Source of the DNA: Streptomyces griseus
GTDB taxonomy: Bacteria > Actinomycetota > Actinomycetes > Streptomycetales > Streptomycetaceae
DNA: 64,000 nt
Assembly (NCBI RefSeq): GCF_900460065.1
Contig: NZ_UAVD01000004.1
Span: 62,001-126,000, forward strand
Direction: 5' to 3'
The stretch's first letter is position 1; each line of letters opens with the position of its first letter. Position numbers and translations under genes: made by a program. Below the pieces are notes generated by a model, which worked only from the letters and a program-made list of their open reading frames with translations, was not told where the DNA came from and did no database searches. Shown piece after piece: positions 17,329 to 25,438 of the stretch.

Positions 17329-17934
17329 ATGATCCGCCCCGCCGCCCGCTACGTACTCCCCGAGTTCACCGAGCGCACCGCGACCGGAACCCGGACGCTG
17401 GACCCGTATTCCAAGCTGCTGTCCGAGCGGATCGTCTTCCTCGGGAGCCCGATCGACGACATCGCCGCGAGCGACCTCATCGCCCAGCTCATGTACCTGG
17501 AGCACGCCGATCCGGACCGGCCCCTCTCGCTCTACATCAACTCCCCCGGCGGCACGTTCCAGGCGATGGCGGCGGTCTACGACACGATGCGGTTCCTGAC
17601 CTGCGAGGTGGAGACCTTCTGCCTGGGGCAGGCCGGCTCCTACGCGGCGGCCCTGCTGGCCGGCGGGACGAAGGGGCGCCGACATGCGCTGCCGGGCGCG
17701 CGGGTAGTCATTCAGCAGCCCGCGATGGAGGAGCCGATGCGGGGCCAGCCGTCCGACCTGGAGATCCACGCGCGCGAACTGGTGCGCACCCGCGAGATGT
17801 TCGCGGCCATGCTGGTCCGGGACACGGGCCGGACCGCGGAGCAGATCACCGCCGACATCGAGCGCGACACCATCCTCGACGCCGAGGCCGCCCTGGCCCA
17901 CGGGCTGGTCGACCACGTCGTGGCGAACCGCTGA
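17329..17934 (+). CDS. ClpP-family protease paralogue lacking the catalytic His
   Basis: A 201-residue ClpP homologue with INSPGG and the nucleophile Ser104 in [17 protein letters not shown]. The residue normally His in the MIHQP motif is Gln129 (VVIQQP), encoded CAG; spacing from Ser to this position is 25, as in E. coli. The Asp in IERD (180) is present. It may therefore be inactive alone and act in a mixed ring with an active ClpP, as some actinomycete ClpP pairs do. A GGAGAGAGG site precedes ATG. It is divergent from the orphan antitoxin and followed 35 bp later by a small gene. Confidence 0.88.
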   Translation: MIRPAARYVLPEFTERTATGTRTLDPYSKLLSERIVFLGSPIDDIAASDLIAQLMYLEHADPDRPLSLYINSPGGTFQAMAAVYDTMRFLTCEVETFCLGQAGSYAAALLAGGTKGRRHALPGARVVIQQPAMEEPMRGQPSDLEIHARELVRTREMFAAMLVRDTGRTAEQITADIERDTILDAEAALAHGLVDHVVANR

Positions 17935-17969
17935 CTCTCCCGGCCGCCGTACGACGCGAGGTGAAACCG

Positions 17970-18275
17970 ATGGAGCCAACCGACTTCCCGCCCCTGCCCG
18001 CACTGACCCGCGCCGAGGGGGAGTTGGTCGACTGCTACCTGGCCGTGCTCGACCAGGTGGGCCGGATCAACCCGGCCCGTGGCAGCGACACCTACAGCGC
18101 GCTGCGGGCCGCCCAGGCCCTGGCCTCCCGGGCTGCCGCGCTGCGCGACGCCCTGGCCCTGATGCACGAGCGCGGCGAGTCGCGGATCCATGCCGCCACC
18201 CTGGCGCGGGCCCTGCGCGTCCTCGACGGCGAGCGCCGGGCGGGCCGGGTCGCGATGCCACCGCCCGTCACCTGA
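17970..18275 (+). CDS. Hypothetical small helical protein
   Basis: A 101-residue protein starting MEPTDFPPLPALTRAEGELV, predicted mostly alpha-helical and Ala/Arg-rich, with no recognised family. ATG 17970 follows GCGAGGTGAAACC. It begins 35 bp after clpP on the same strand, and a hairpin 3 bp after its stop ends the unit, so it is very likely co-transcribed with the ClpP paralogue. The helical shape would suit a partner or adaptor, but nothing in the sequence proves this. Confidence 0.6.
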   Translation: MEPTDFPPLPALTRAEGELVDCYLAVLDQVGRINPARGSDTYSALRAAQALASRAAALRDALALMHERGESRIHAATLARALRVLDGERRAGRVAMPPPVT

Positions 18276-18278
18276 CCG

Positions 18279-18296
18279 GCTCCCCGCGCGGGGAGC
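18279..18296 (+). terminator. Terminator of the clpP operon
   Basis: GCTCCCCGC directly followed by GCGGGGAGC, a compact perfect inverted repeat 3 bp after the stop codon. Confidence 0.65.
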
Positions 18297-18589
18297 GCGC
18301 TACGGGAGCCGCCCGGTCGGCCGCGCGCACGACACGCCCGGCCCCGGGTCCGATTCGCCTCGCTCGTTCGGCGTAGACGATCACCCTCCCGAGCGACGGC
18401 TCAACTTGCGTTCGGCACCCGGCCCGTACTCGAAATGCTCCCTTTCGTCGCTGGTACGAGGGTGTGCGCCGGGCTCGCGGGCGAGCGCGAATCCGACCTG
18501 TCCACCCGAATGGATCAGTGGTGAGGAGACTCACAAACCGCTGTTTCGGCTCGGAAATCCGGCACCGGGTGAGTCAAGATCCCTGGGAC
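18297..18589. other. Non-coding stretch before the riboswitch
   Basis: I see no convincing gene here. It should carry the promoter for the riboswitch-controlled NlpC/P60 gene; the more AT-rich part around 18395-18460 is the best place to look, but no clear -35/-10 pair can be assigned by eye. Confidence 0.5.
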
Positions 18590-18812
18590 GACAAGCCCCC
18601 GCCACCGCGGCGGGGCGGTCCGGGCGGACGCCGAGTCCTGCCGCCGCCCGGATGACTGGTCGACAGGAGTGGATCGGCAGGAGTGGAGGACCCGAGCACA
18701 ACGGGCCGACCGGGAGACCGGGAAGCCCTCGGGGTGAAGCCGCGACAGCGGCCGGGCAACTTCGCCAGCCCGAACCCGACAGGTCATCCTTCACAGGCGG
18801 CTGACGAAGGGT
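18590..18812 (+). promoter_or_regulatory. c-di-AMP (ydaO/yuaA) riboswitch
   Basis: The 3' part has the class hallmarks: GGGAGACCGGGAA, CTCGGGGTGAAGCCGCG, then CCCGAACCCGACAG, GTCATCC and CACAGGCG, ending just before the gene's ribosome site. The boundary at the 5' end is approximate. These RNAs bind cyclic di-AMP and in Streptomyces usually turn off cell-wall hydrolase genes; the gene here encodes exactly such an enzyme. Confidence 0.85.
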
Positions 18813-18817
18813 TGCGC

Positions 18818-19288
18818 ATGTCTGCGCAGGTTCATGTCCCGTCTCTGTTCGCCCGGGTCGGCACGGCCTCGGCACTCACCCTGGCCGTGACGTCCACGAT
18901 GCTGGCGCCCGGCCTGGTGAACGAAGCCGAGGCCGCCACCCATGCGACGAAGGCCCTGAAGGTCGCCGCGTCGAAGAAGGGGGCCCCCTACAAGTACGGA
19001 GCGGCCGGTCCCAGCCGCTTCGACTGTTCGGGGCTGACGGTCTACTCGTTCAAGAAGGCCGGCAAGAAGCTTCCCCGCACGGCACAGCAGCAGTACAACA
19101 AGACCCGCCATATCGGGAAGTCGCAGCGCAAACGCGGCGACCTCGTCTTCTTCCATTCGGGGCGCAGCGTCTACCACGTGGGCATCTACGCCGGGGCCGG
19201 GAAGATCTGGCACTCCCCCAAATCGGGGGACGTGGTGCGACTGGCGAAAATCTGGTCCAAGAGCGTCTGGTACGGACGGGTCCGCTGA
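18818..19288 (+). CDS. Secreted NlpC/P60 peptidoglycan hydrolase
   Basis: A 156-residue protein with an N-terminal signal peptide (about residues 1-40, cleavage likely after NEAEAA) and a C-terminal NlpC/P60 domain. The catalytic Cys is in RFDCSGLT and the His in VYHVGIYAG. It cuts peptide stems of peptidoglycan outside the cell. There are no extra wall-binding domains, making it a minimal enzyme. GAAGGG lies 5 nt before ATG 18818. The c-di-AMP riboswitch directly upstream ties its expression to wall stress and germination signals. Confidence 0.92.
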   Translation: MSAQVHVPSLFARVGTASALTLAVTSTMLAPGLVNEAEAATHATKALKVAASKKGAPYKYGAAGPSRFDCSGLTVYSFKKAGKKLPRTAQQQYNKTRHIGKSQRKRGDLVFFHSGRSVYHVGIYAGAGKIWHSPKSGDVVRLAKIWSKSVWYGRVR

Positions 19289-19313
19289 CCCGCTCACCGG
19301 ACGCTCTTTCCGT

Positions 19314-19347
19314 GCGGGCGGCCCGGCCCGCCCCCGGGGCCGCCCGC
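19314..19347. terminator. Bidirectional terminator
   Basis: GCGGGCGGCCC and GGGCCGCCCGC, 11-bp arms with a 12-nt loop, between the convergent NlpC/P60 and LysE genes. Confidence 0.7.
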
Positions 19348-19351
19348 GCCC

Positions 19352-20008
19352 TCAGCGCAACAGCGGGCCGGTGACCAGCGCCAGCCCCAGACCGGTGAGC
19401 GCCACACCGCTGCCGCCCTCGATGGCGCGGGCGGTACGCGGGCGGCGCAGCCACCGGCCCAGCCGGTCCACGAGCAGGGCGACGGCCGGGAACCAGATCA
19501 GTGCCAGCACCACCACCAGGGCCGCGAGCAGCAGGGTCCTGGGCAGCGGCGGCTGACCGTGGGGCACGAACTGCGGCAGCAGGCTGAGGAAGAGGACCGG
19601 GGCCTTCGGGTTGAGCGCGTTGGTCAGGAACCCCTGGCGCAGCGCGCGTCGGAACTCCCTGGGCACGGGCCGCCCCGACTCGTCCTCCTCCGGTACGGGG
19701 GAGGACGAGCCGTCCCGCGAGGACCGGCGACGGATCGCGTACAGCGCGCTGATCCCGAGGTAGAGGACGTACGCGCCGCCGAGCAGTTGGACGGTGCGGA
19801 AGATCACCGGCACGGTCACCAGCACCGCGGCGAGTCCGGCGACCGCGAGCGCGGTGTGCACCAGCAGCCCTCCGGCGACGCCGAGGGCGGTGGCCAGACC
19901 GGCGGTGCGGGAGGCCAGGGCGTTGCGTACGACGACGGTGAAGTCGGCGCCGGGCAGCGCGACCATGCCGGCGGCGACCCCGGTGAAGGCGATCAGCTGT
20001 GCGTCCAT
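19352..20008 (-). CDS. LysE/RhtB-family amino acid exporter
   Basis: A 218-residue membrane protein of the LysE family, with about six helices. The family N-terminus MDAQLIAFTGVAAGMVALPGAD is clear, and LTNALNPKAPVLFLSLLPQFV is the conserved loop. A charged loop of about 35 residues (IRRRSSRDGSSS...) separates helices 3 and 4. It exports amino acids or related compounds to prevent build-up. It is divergent from a LysR regulator, the classic LysE/LysG arrangement, so that regulator probably induces it. Confidence 0.88.
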   Translation of the reverse strand: MDAQLIAFTGVAAGMVALPGADFTVVVRNALASRTAGLATALGVAGGLLVHTALAVAGLAAVLVTVPVIFRTVQLLGGAYVLYLGISALYAIRRRSSRDGSSSPVPEEDESGRPVPREFRRALRQGFLTNALNPKAPVLFLSLLPQFVPHGQPPLPRTLLLAALVVVLALIWFPAVALLVDRLGRWLRRPRTARAIEGGSGVALTGLGLALVTGPLLR

Positions 20009-20031
20009 GGGTCCACCTTGGGCCTGCGGAG

Positions 20032-20072
20032 CCTTTAGCGTGTACTTGCAATCTTCTGGGTCTGCCTAAAGG
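20032..20072. promoter_or_regulatory. Inverted repeat in the LysE/LysR intergenic region
   Basis: CCTTTAG (20032-20038) and CTAAAGG (20066-20072) are perfect 7-bp arms 27 bp apart, in a short AT-richer stretch. They fit the two half-sites of a LysR-type operator. Confidence 0.5.
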
Positions 20073-20080
20073 AACGCTTC

Positions 20081-21004
20081 ATGTACGACCCCACAAGGCT
20101 GGCGGCGCTCGTGGCGGTCGCGGAGGCCGGGTCGATCACCCGGGCCGCCGCCCGGCTGGGCTACACCGCGCCCGCGCTCTCCCAGCAGCTGGCCAAGCTG
20201 GAGCGGGAGGCCGGGGCGGCGCTGCTGGTGCGCCACCATCGCGGGGCGCGGCTGACGGCGGCGGGCGAACTGCTGGCGGGCCGGGCCCGGCGGGTCCTGG
20301 ACGAGTTGGAGCAGGCGCGGCACGAGCTGGCCCGGCTGGCCGGGCTCTCAGGCGGCAGGCTGCGGGTGGGGACCTTCACCACGGCCGGGATCCATCTGCT
20401 GCCACCGGTCCTCAGCGCGTTCCGGCGGGCCCATCCGGAGGTCGAGCTGGCCGTCGCGGACTACGAACCGCCGGGCGGGATCGGAGCGGTGGTCGCGGGC
20501 GAGGTGGATCTCGCCCTGACCCACGCCTACGAGCCGGCGGCGGCCGAGCCCCCACCGGCGGGCGTTCTCGTCGAACCCCTGCTGGTCGAGGAGCTGGTGC
20601 TGGTCGCCTCGGTGGGCCACCGGCTCTCCGAGGGCACCGGGCGGCTGCCCGTCGGCGAGCTGGCGGGGCGGCCGTTGATCAGCAGCGCGCCGACCCATCC
20701 GCCCCGGCGCGGGGTCGAAAAAGCGCTCGCCGAGGCCGGGGCGACACCTGCGGTGGTGTGCGAGTCGCCCGGGTACGCGCTGGTGTGCGCGCTGGTCAGC
20801 GCGGGCCTCGGGGTGGCGGTGGTGCCGGAGATGGTCGCCTCGATGGCGACCGCCCCGCTGTCGGTCCGGCGGCTGGAACCCGCTTCGTTCCGCCGGACCA
20901 TCTCCGTCGTGCACCGGGGTGAGCGGTCGACCGCGGCGGCGGCGACGCTGCTCGCGCTGCTGCGCAGCGGCTTCGGGCGCGGGAGCACGGCCCCCGCGCG
21001 CTGA
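20081..21004 (+). CDS. LysR family transcriptional regulator
   Basis: A 307-residue LysR-type regulator. The winged helix-turn-helix covers residues about 3-61 (LAALVAVAEAGSITRAAARL, YTAPALSQQLAKLER), and a periplasmic-binding-like effector domain covers about 88-300. It is divergent from the LysE exporter with 72 bp between; the exporter's substrate or a related amino acid is the likely effector. AAAGGAAC precedes ATG. Confidence 0.9.
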   Translation: MYDPTRLAALVAVAEAGSITRAAARLGYTAPALSQQLAKLEREAGAALLVRHHRGARLTAAGELLAGRARRVLDELEQARHELARLAGLSGGRLRVGTFTTAGIHLLPPVLSAFRRAHPEVELAVADYEPPGGIGAVVAGEVDLALTHAYEPAAAEPPPAGVLVEPLLVEELVLVASVGHRLSEGTGRLPVGELAGRPLISSAPTHPPRRGVEKALAEAGATPAVVCESPGYALVCALVSAGLGVAVVPEMVASMATAPLSVRRLEPASFRRTISVVHRGERSTAAAATLLALLRSGFGRGSTAPAR

Positions 21005-21016
21005 GCTCCGCCGGGG

Positions 21017-21448
21017 TCAGCCCTGGATCGGGACGACCCAGGGAAGGGCGATCCAGACCGTTTTGCCGCCCTCGGCGGTCGGGGTCACCTGGAGCCGCCC
21101 GCCGCGCTCCTTGGCCAGGGCCCGGATGATGACCATGCCGCGGCCGTTGTCCTGCCGTACGGCGGCGGGCAGCCGCTGGGGCCAGCGGGGGTGACTGTCC
21201 GTGACGCCGAGATACAGCTCCTCGTCCCGTTCCAGACGCAGGTCCACGGTGAAGGTGGGCGACTGGCCGAAGGTGTGCTGGACCGCGTTGGTGGCCAGTT
21301 CCGAGACGATCAGCCGGATGGTTTCGGCGAACTCGGAGTCGTCGGGCAGGCCCCATTGGGCCAGGGTCCTGGCGACATGTCTGCGGGCCGATGAGACCGA
21401 GACCGGATCGGTCGGCAGCGTGACGGTTGCTTCCTGATGGTCTGCCAT
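21017..21448 (-). CDS. Anti-sigma-type HATPase (Aba/WhiJ-associated ATP-binding protein)
   Basis: A 143-residue GHKL ATPase like SpoIIAB/RsbW. The N-box is VSELATNAVQH, the G1 box DNGRGM and the G2 box GGKTVW. In Streptomyces such proteins are encoded beside WhiJ-like XRE regulators and DUF397 proteins, as here, and affect development and antibiotic production. The start is ATG 21448 (MADHQEATVTLP), matching family N-termini I recall; an in-frame ATG at 21520 with GGGAG upstream is an alternative giving 24 more residues. It is divergent from the XRE gene. Confidence 0.85.
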   Translation of the reverse strand: MADHQEATVTLPTDPVSVSSARRHVARTLAQWGLPDDSEFAETIRLIVSELATNAVQHTFGQSPTFTVDLRLERDEELYLGVTDSHPRWPQRLPAAVRQDNGRGMVIIRALAKERGGRLQVTPTAEGGKTVWIALPWVVPIQG

Positions 21449-21551
21449 GGCGACGCCGTCCCTTTCCCGCCCTGGTCGACCGGCGGCCGACCAGGATTGT
21501 GCTTCGCGCCAGACTGCCATTGATGCAGCTCCCTGTAACGGCGTTCGGCCA

Positions 21552-21567
21552 AGATATGCATATATCT
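21552..21567. promoter_or_regulatory. AT-rich palindrome in the WhiJ-type divergon
   Basis: AGATAT-GCAT-ATATCT, very AT-rich for this genome, between the ATPase and XRE genes. It is a likely promoter core or XRE operator. Confidence 0.45.
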
Positions 21568-21683
21568 GTCGCTCGAAGCGGTGAATTCGGGACCCGTGCG
21601 GCGTGGACGGACGGCACACTGACCCCTCTGCGGGCCGGTCCCGGCGACGGGCCGGCCCCTCCCGACAGCAGAAGGAGACCGGC

Positions 21684-22538
21684 ATGACGCACGGCCCCGC
21701 CGTCCGGCGCCGCAAGCTCGGTGAGGAGCTGCGGAGTCTGCGCCACGCCTCCGGGCTGACCAGCCGGGACGCGGCGCGGCTGCTCGGCTGGCACCAGTCG
21801 AAGGTGAGCCGCATCGAGACGGGCGCGAGCGGGGTGACGCCCGCCGACGTGTCACGGCTGCTGGACGCCTACGCGGTGTGCGACACCCAGTTGCGCTCCC
21901 TGCTCGAAGTGCTCGCCGGGTCGGCGGGCGGGGGCGGTTCGGGTTGGTGGCATGCCTACCGGGGGCTGATCCCGCCGCAGTACCGGGACTTCATCAGCCT
22001 GGAGTCGCAGGCCAGTGCGGTCCGGACCCTGGAGACCTCGGTGGTGCCGGGGCTGCTCCAGACCGCCGGATACGCGCGCGCCGTGACCCGCGCCTCGCTG
22101 GACGGCTTACCGGACGGCCGGCTGGACTCGCTGGTCGAGGTCCGGCTGACCCGCCAGCGGGTGCTGCGCGCGAGTCCGCCGCTGCGCTTCACCGCCGTGC
22201 TCGACGAGGCGGTCCTCCACCGCGAGGTGGGCGGACGGGAGGTGATGAGGGACCAACTGCTCCACCTGACCTGTGTCGCCCAACTGCCGCACGTGCACAT
22301 TCAGTTGCTGCCGTTCTCGGTCGGCGGGTACGTCGGACTCACCGGGCCTTTCGTTATCTTCTCCTTTCCGAACATTTCTGATCTGGATGTGGTCGTTCTT
22401 GACCACTTGACGAGTAGCCTCTATCTGGAGCGGAAAGAAGACCTCGACGCGTACAGCTCGGCCTTCCGTTCCTTGCAGGCACACGCGCTGTCACCAGAAC
22501 GCTCGCTGGACCTCATGACCGAGATCAGACGCAGCTAA
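21684..22538 (+). CDS. WhiJ-like XRE regulator (DUF5753) with a TTA codon
   Basis: A 284-residue protein: XRE helix-turn-helix in residues about 10-65 (LTSRDAARLLGWHQSKVSRI) and a DUF5753-type C-terminal domain (TSVVPGLLQTAGYARAV). This is the WhiJ type of Streptomyces. Codon 142 is TTA (22107-22109), so translation should depend on the bldA leucyl-tRNA. Bases about 22345-22445 are unusually AT-rich for a coding region here. GAAGGAG precedes ATG. A DUF397 gene follows 9 bp later; the divergent ATPase completes the set. Confidence 0.88.
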   Translation: MTHGPAVRRRKLGEELRSLRHASGLTSRDAARLLGWHQSKVSRIETGASGVTPADVSRLLDAYAVCDTQLRSLLEVLAGSAGGGGSGWWHAYRGLIPPQYRDFISLESQASAVRTLETSVVPGLLQTAGYARAVTRASLDGLPDGRLDSLVEVRLTRQRVLRASPPLRFTAVLDEAVLHREVGGREVMRDQLLHLTCVAQLPHVHIQLLPFSVGGYVGLTGPFVIFSFPNISDLDVVVLDHLTSSLYLERKEDLDAYSSAFRSLQAHALSPERSLDLMTEIRRS

Positions 22539-22547
22539 GGGGCCGCC

Positions 22548-22799
22548 ATGTCGGACCGTCTCGCAGAGTCCACCGCACCGCCGCCGCCCGGCGCGCCGCC
22601 CGCCCCGCGGTGGCGGCGCAGCAGCCGCTCCACCGGAATGAACAACTGCGTGGAGGCTGCCCTGTTGGGCGGCGCGCTCCTCGCCGTACGCGACTCCAAG
22701 GACGTGCGCCGGCCTCCGCTGCGCTTCTCGGCGGCGGCCTGGAACACCTTCGTGGACGGGCTCGGCCCGGACGGAGCCGAGCCGCGGATCTTCACCTGA
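22548..22799 (+). CDS. DUF397 protein (WhiJ partner)
   Basis: An 83-residue DUF397 protein with the family core RWRRSSRSTGMNNCVEAAL, LLAVRDSKD and AWNTFVDGL. These small proteins are partners, possibly antagonists, of the adjacent WhiJ-like regulator. It starts 9 bp after the XRE gene and ends 8 bp inside the convergent bioF 3' end. Confidence 0.88.
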   Translation: MSDRLAESTAPPPPGAPPAPRWRRSSRSTGMNNCVEAALLGGALLAVRDSKDVRRPPLRFSAAAWNTFVDGLGPDGAEPRIFT

Positions 22800-23952
22800 C
22801 CGGAGCGTCCGCCTGCCGGGGAGCGGTGGCGAGGACCGTGGCCACCGCGGTCGTGATCTGTTCCTCGGTCAGGTCGGCGCGCGCCGTCAACCGCAGCCGC
22901 GAAACGCCGTCCGGCACCGACGGCGGGCGGAAGCAGCCCACCGCCGTCCCGGCCGCGCGGCAGTCGGCCGCCCAGCGCACGGCCGCGTCCGCCGAGGGCG
23001 CCCGGACGGAGACGACGGCCGCGTCGGGCCGGACCGCGCTCAGCCCGGCGGCGGTGAGCCGGGTGAACAGCGCGGTGGCCACCTCCCGGGCGCGGGCCGC
23101 CCGTTCGGGCTCCCGGCGCAGGATCCCGAGGGCCCCGAGCGCGCCGCCGGCCGCCGCCGGGGCGAGTCCGGTGTCGAAGATGAACGTGCGGGCGGTGTTG
23201 ACCAGGTGGTCGATGACCCGGGCGGGTCCCAGTACCGCTCCGCCCTGGCTGCCCAGGGACTTGGACAGGGTGAGCGTGGCCACGACCCCGCCGTGGCCCG
23301 CCAGCCCGGCTGCGGCGAGCGCGCCGCGGCCGCCCTCGCCCAGCACTCCGAGGCCGTGGGCGTCGTCGACCAGCAGGGCGGCGTTCGCGGCGCGGCAGAC
23401 CTCGGCCAGGGCGGTGAGCGGTGCGGCGTCGCCATCGACGGAGAAGACCGAGTCGGTGACGGCGAGGGCCCGCCCGCCGTGTTCCCGCAGGGCCTTCTCG
23501 AACGCGTCCGCGTCCGCATGGGGCACGACGGCGGTCCCGGCGCGGGAGAGCCGGCAGCCGTCCACGATCGAGGCGTGGTTGCCCGCGTCGGAGACGATGA
23601 GGGAGCCGCGCCCGGTCAGCGCGGTCAGCGCGGCGAGGTTGGCCGCGTATCCGGAGGAGAGCACGAGGGCGGCCTCGAAGCCGCAGAACGCGGCCAGTTC
23701 GCGTTCGAGTTCGGCGTGCAGCGCGGTGGAGCCGGTGACCAGCCGGGACCCCGTCGCCCCGGCACCCCAGCGGTGCGCGGCGGCACCGGCGGCGGCCGTG
23801 ACCTCCGGGTGCCGGGTGAGGCCGAGGTAGTCGTTGCTCGCGAGGTCCAGCGGCTCCGGCCCGGCGCCGCGCGGGCGCAGGGTCCGCACGAGTCCGGCGG
23901 CGGCCCTGTTGCGGGCCTCGGCGTCGATCCAGTCGAACGGGGCGAAGGACAT
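22792..23952 (-). CDS. bioF: 8-amino-7-oxononanoate synthase
   Basis: A 386-residue class II PLP enzyme of the alpha-oxoamine synthase family. The PLP Lys is in TLSKSLGSQGG, the Asp/His contacts in VDDAHGLGVLG, and the N-terminal LASNDYLGL is typical. It condenses pimeloyl-thioester with L-alanine, the first committed biotin ring-building step. It is divergent from bioB-bioA-bioD, so the biotin genes share one regulatory region. Its 3' end overlaps the DUF397 gene by 8 bp. Confidence 0.95.
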   Translation of the reverse strand: MSFAPFDWIDAEARNRAAAGLVRTLRPRGAGPEPLDLASNDYLGLTRHPEVTAAAGAAAHRWGAGATGSRLVTGSTALHAELERELAAFCGFEAALVLSSGYAANLAALTALTGRGSLIVSDAGNHASIVDGCRLSRAGTAVVPHADADAFEKALREHGGRALAVTDSVFSVDGDAAPLTALAEVCRAANAALLVDDAHGLGVLGEGGRGALAAAGLAGHGGVVATLTLSKSLGSQGGAVLGPARVIDHLVNTARTFIFDTGLAPAAAGGALGALGILRREPERAARAREVATALFTRLTAAGLSAVRPDAAVVSVRAPSADAAVRWAADCRAAGTAVGCFRPPSVPDGVSRLRLTARADLTEEQITTAVATVLATAPRQADAPVR

Positions 23953-24065
23953 GGGGCGGTCCCTTGGGTAGGCGGGCGCTCGGCGGGCGGCTCCGCGTGG
24001 ACGGTCCGGTGCGGACGGTCGCTTTGTAGGCAGCCAACAGACCCTAGCCGGGTGCGCAGCAGGTC

Positions 24066-24089
24066 AGGGTGTGGCAATACACACACCCT
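24066..24089. promoter_or_regulatory. Palindrome in the bioF-bioB regulatory region
   Basis: AGGGTGTG, 8 nt, CACACCCT: perfect 8-bp arms, 66 bp upstream of bioB. It is a candidate operator for a biotin regulator of either divergent unit. Confidence 0.55.
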
Positions 24090-24154
24090 CGCCCGGGTCT
24101 CCTGTCTGGTTCCTCCTTGGCTGGAGGCGGTGCCGTACGTCAGGATCATCTTTC

Positions 24155-25438
24155 ATGGACCTGCTGAACACGCTGGTGGACAAGGGGCTGCGGCGCGAAC
24201 CGCCGACCCGCGAAGAAGCGCTCGCCGTACTGGCGACCTCCGACGACGAGCTGCTCGACGTGGTGGCGGCCGCCGGGAAGGTGCGCCGTCAGTGGTTCGG
24301 GCGGCGCGTCAAGCTCAACTATCTGGTCAACCTCAAATCGGGGCTCTGCCCCGAGGACTGCTCCTACTGCTCGCAGCGGCTCGGCTCGAAGGCCGGAATC
24401 CTCAAGTACACCTGGCTGAAGCCGGAGGAGGCGTCCAGGGCCGCCGCCGCCGGGGTCGCGGGCGGCGCCAAGCGGGTCTGCCTGGTGGCGAGCGGGCGCG
24501 GCCCGACGGACCGGGACGTCGACCGCGTCTCGAAGACCATCGAGGCGATCAAGGAGGAGAACGAGGGCATCGAGGTCTGCGCCTGCCTCGGTCTCCTCTC
24601 CGACGGACAGGCCGACCGGCTGCGTTCGGCGGGCGCCGACGCCTACAACCACAACCTCAACACGTCCGAGGAGACGTACGGGGCGATCACCACCACCCAC
24701 ACGTACGCGGACCGGGTGGAGACCGTGCAGCAGGCCCAGGCCGCCGGGCTCTCGGCGTGCTCCGGGCTGATCGCCGGTATGGGCGAGAGCGACAAGGACC
24801 TCGTCGACGTCGTGTTCGCCCTGCGGGACCTTGACCCCGACTCGGTGCCGGTCAACTTCCTGATCCCGTTCGAGGGAACGCCGCTCGCCAAGGAGTGGAA
24901 CCTCACTCCGCAGCGCTGCCTGCGCATTCTGGCGATGGTCCGCTTCGTCTGCCCCGACGTCGAGGTGCGGCTCGCCGGAGGCCGTGAGGTGCATCTGCGC
25001 TCGATGCAGCCGCTGGCGCTCCACCTGGTCAACTCCATCTTCCTGGGCGACTACCTGACGAGCGAGGGCCAGGCCGGCCAGACCGACCTGGACATGATCG
25101 CGGACGCCGGTTTCGAGGTGGAGGGCGCGGGCACGACCACGCTTCCGCGCCACCGGGCCGACGCCCTGAGCGGCGGCTGCGGGACGCGGGACGCCACGGC
25201 GGGTTCGGGCTGCGGGTCGCACGAGGACTCCGGGGCGGGTGGCTGCGGTTCGCACGGCGGCGGCGCGGGCTGCGGTCCGTGCGGTGGCCACGGGGAGCGG
25301 GAGCCGGTGGCGGTCGCCGACTCCGCCGCCGGGGAGAGCGTCCCGGGGGCGCGCACGGAGACCAGCGGTGCGGCGCGTACGGATCTGGTGGCGGTACGCC
25401 GGCGCGGTGCGGGAACGGATCTCGCACCCAATGCCTGA
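24155..25438 (+). CDS. bioB: Biotin synthase with a Cys/Gly-rich C-terminal tail
   Basis: A 427-residue radical-SAM enzyme that inserts sulfur into dethiobiotin. The 4Fe-4S Cys are C65, C69 and C72 (CPEDCSYC); YNHNLNTSE and the Arg/Cys residues for the sacrificial 2Fe-2S cluster follow. Usual BioB ends near residue 340; here an extra 89 residues hold five Cys (342, 353, 364, 373, 376) and three His, with repeated GCGSH-like units, then a basic stretch. It overlaps bioA by 8 nt. The ATG is well placed, but the ribosome site is weak (CAGGATC). Confidence 0.95.
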
